From Loxodes magnus (Eukaryota > Ciliophora > Karyorelictea > Loxodida > Loxodidae): a DNA stretch of 64,000 nucleotides. Of this stretch, positions 62,639 through 64,000 are shown piece after piece. The position numbers were made by a program, and so were the translations under genes. The stretch is taken from positions 1,116,001 to 1,180,000 of the forward strand of contig CAMPDV010000024.1 of the NCBI GenBank assembly GCA_946699065.1, given 5' to 3'. Under the pieces are notes generated by a model. The model searched no databases. It saw only the letters and a program-made list of their open reading frames with translations, and was not told the origin of the DNA. Position 1 is the stretch's first letter. Each line of letters opens with the position of its first letter.

Positions 62639-63474
62639 AGATTTCAAGAACAAGCAAGACAGGACAGTGGATGGATTTCAAACATTTAATTTTAGCCTCC
62701 GGAACAATCTGGAGGTAGGCTAGAAATAGGTTGAAATACCTACAAGAAGGCCAAACAATTTTATTCATAATAATATCAAACCTAAACGTGAAACATAAAG
62801 ATGCTACTACTGTAACTCTCATAATCATCTATGGAAAAATGCTAGAAATTTTATAACTTTAAATAAGAGTACTAAAACTACTAGAAGAAGTTGGAGAAGA
62901 AAAAAAGGATAAAATTTCAGTCTTAACTAAAAGAGAAAGAGAAAGAGAAAGAGAAAGATTATAATACAATTAATTAGAAAAATCATACAAAAAAAAGATA
63001 TAAATTGATGAAATAAATTTTCAGCTAAGGAAAATAGAAGAGAAGTCCAACTATTTTACTGCATATTAACAGTTATGAATCTAGAAAAGCTAAAACAATG
63101 GAGCTTTATGGATATTGAGAAAGAATAAAAACCTGATTATACCTGTAAGTAGAGAAATATATTAAGATGCTGATTCTACAAGAGAAAAGGGCATCTTGTA
63201 AGGTAATGTTTACAATTATTGATTAAGTAAGGAAAATAAGAAATAATTATTTGAAGAAAACTGTATCAATTGTATTGCACTTGAGAAGATTAAATCTGTA
63301 TATGGAAACTTTATCAATGAATGGAATTTCATGAATCAATAACAGAAGTATACAATAGATTATTGAGGAAAATATTATAAGCAGCTACAGGACATATAAA
63401 ACTAAGAGAGAAGAAGAGCAATAATTTTCAGAACAAGATAAAGACTGAATTAAAGAAAAAAAATTTCAAATTGA
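62575..63474 (+). CDS. hypothetical gene after copy C, two frames
   Basis: Frame 1 is open for 299 residues from ATG at 62575 (MDERSWEYIQEKMQLVMEEK; later LEEVGEEKKDKISVLTKRER, INFQLRKIEEKSNYFTAY, NLIIPVSREIYQDADSTREK, KIKSVYGNFINEWNFM) to UGA at 63472. Between about 62610 and 62880, however, frame 0 reads as another Gag-like piece (GFQTFNFSLRNNLEVG, RPNNFIHNNIKPKRETQ) with a decayed knuckle CYYCNSHNHLWKNA that aligns with copy C, its Trp being UGG where copy C has UGA. The locus is thus either two overlapping remnants or one gene with small introns. I cannot decide which frame is used. Confidence 0.35.
62934..62958 (+). repeat. (GAGAAA)n microsatellite
   Basis: Four tandem hexamers agagaa/gagaaa inside the reading frame, encoding alternating Arg-Glu in frame 1. 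Confidence 0.85.
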
Positions 63475-63555
63475 AAATAATTTTAAAGGAAGCAGCAAAA
63501 TTTTATAAGAACAAATAAAATCGAACTTATTTAATTTAACTAAAAAAATTTGTGG

Positions 63556-63595
63556 TACCTTCAATTTTCAGAATATGTTCTTCCAATTGAAGGTA
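63556..63595. other. perfect hairpin, 11-bp stem
   Basis: taccttcaatt at 63556-63566 is matched exactly by aattgaaggta at 63585-63595, leaving an 18-nt loop. It lies 28 bp downstream of the stop of the minus-strand gene that follows, and 81 bp after the end of the plus-strand frame, so it could form in either 3' untranslated region. Confidence 0.75.
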
Positions 63596-63623
63596 TTATA
63601 TTGTTTTTAAATGTTATTATATA

Positions 63624-63959
63624 TCAAGTTTATTGTTCTTCAGAACTAATTTTCTAGTTTAGGTTTTTTTTTTCTTCTAAGTATCTCCTTTCTTGTTCAT
63701 TTTCAATCTAACTTTCATTTTTTTCTATTTTCTGTTGTCAATCTTCTTCTTCCTCATCATTTTTCATCTAATTTTGTTGGACATCTTATTCTTCGTTTTC
63801 TTGTTTTTATTATTCTTCATTCTCTTCATTAAATTTTTCTATTCTTAGATTTGCTTCTTTTTATTATTTCTCGTATTGCTCTTCTTCTTTCTCTTGTTTT
63901 AGAATTTCTCGCCTCCTTTTGATAAACATTTGAATGAATATTTTTATTTATTCCACCAT
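63624..63959 (-). CDS. acidic coiled-coil protein, possibly 5'-partial
   Basis: From ATG at 63959: MVEQIKIFIQMFIKRRREIL, then a highly charged Glu/Gln/Lys helix (QEKEEEQYEKQQKE, FNEENEEQQKQENEEQ, NDEEEEDWQQKIEKNE) ending SSEEQQT-UGA at 63624. 111 residues from this start; the frame is open to the window edge, so the gene may begin outside. Low complexity, no family recognised. UGA within EEEEDWQQ is read as Trp. Confidence 0.6.
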
Positions 63960-64000
63960 TTCTATTTTTTTCTTAGGAAAAGAGTTTATATATAGTTAAT

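Overview
The window looks like nuclear DNA of a ciliate with a fully reassigned genetic code. Under the standard code only scraps are open. Reading UAA and UAG as Gln, and UGA as both Trp and stop, gives long conserved proteins on both strands. In-frame UGA sits at invariant Trp positions (domain IV filter of a Ca2+ channel, DVWS and RPW motifs of a kinase), while most genes end at UGA. This matches the karyorelictid code (Loxodes/Parduczia type) and resembles the heterotrich Condylostoma code; I cannot choose a genus from sequence alone. DNA is AT-rich, most genes are intronless, and the few inferred introns are tiny (16-28 nt, GT..AG).

Layout. 1-4651 (+): 3' end of a TMEM43-like membrane protein, a polytopic membrane protein, and a membrane-bound hybrid histidine kinase. 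4856-10219 (-): a complete four-domain voltage-gated Ca2+ channel. 11156-12667 (-): secreted GH15 glucoamylase with an N-terminal trefoil domain. 12859-15126 (-): long coiled-coil protein. 15317-16490 (+): basic hypothetical protein. 17969-20033 (+): protein with three RING-like Cys/His clusters. 21973-22611 (-): small tail-anchored protein. 23188-26016 (+): receptor-like protein kinase. 27156-29320 (-): Q/K-rich protein built of 13-residue coiled-coil repeats with a C-terminal degenerate EF-hand pair; the repeats contain a frame break. 30209-32551 (+): type II membrane GH47-like protein lacking two catalytic Glu residues.

33452-56073 is dominated by a tandem array. A 2927-bp unit is repeated about 7.5 times (34188-56050) with constant period and no difference seen in the segments compared. 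Each unit carries a small two-membrane-segment protein gene (-) and, head to head with it, a candidate gene (+). A diverged paralogue of the small gene (33452-34125) flanks the array. Comparing it with the array copies supports the reading frame, a 16-nt intron, a second intron of 18 or 25 nt, and UGA = Trp.

57656-59389 (-): von Willebrand factor A protein. 59365-63474 (+): a cluster of related coiled-coil, Gag-like genes, three with intact or decayed CCHC-type zinc-knuckle sequences. 63624 to the window end (-): an acidic coiled-coil protein, possibly cut by the edge. The genes do not form one pathway: signalling (histidine kinase, channel, receptor kinase), digestive or glycan enzymes (GH15, GH47) and structural coiled-coil proteins are interspersed, as in an ordinary ciliate chromosome.
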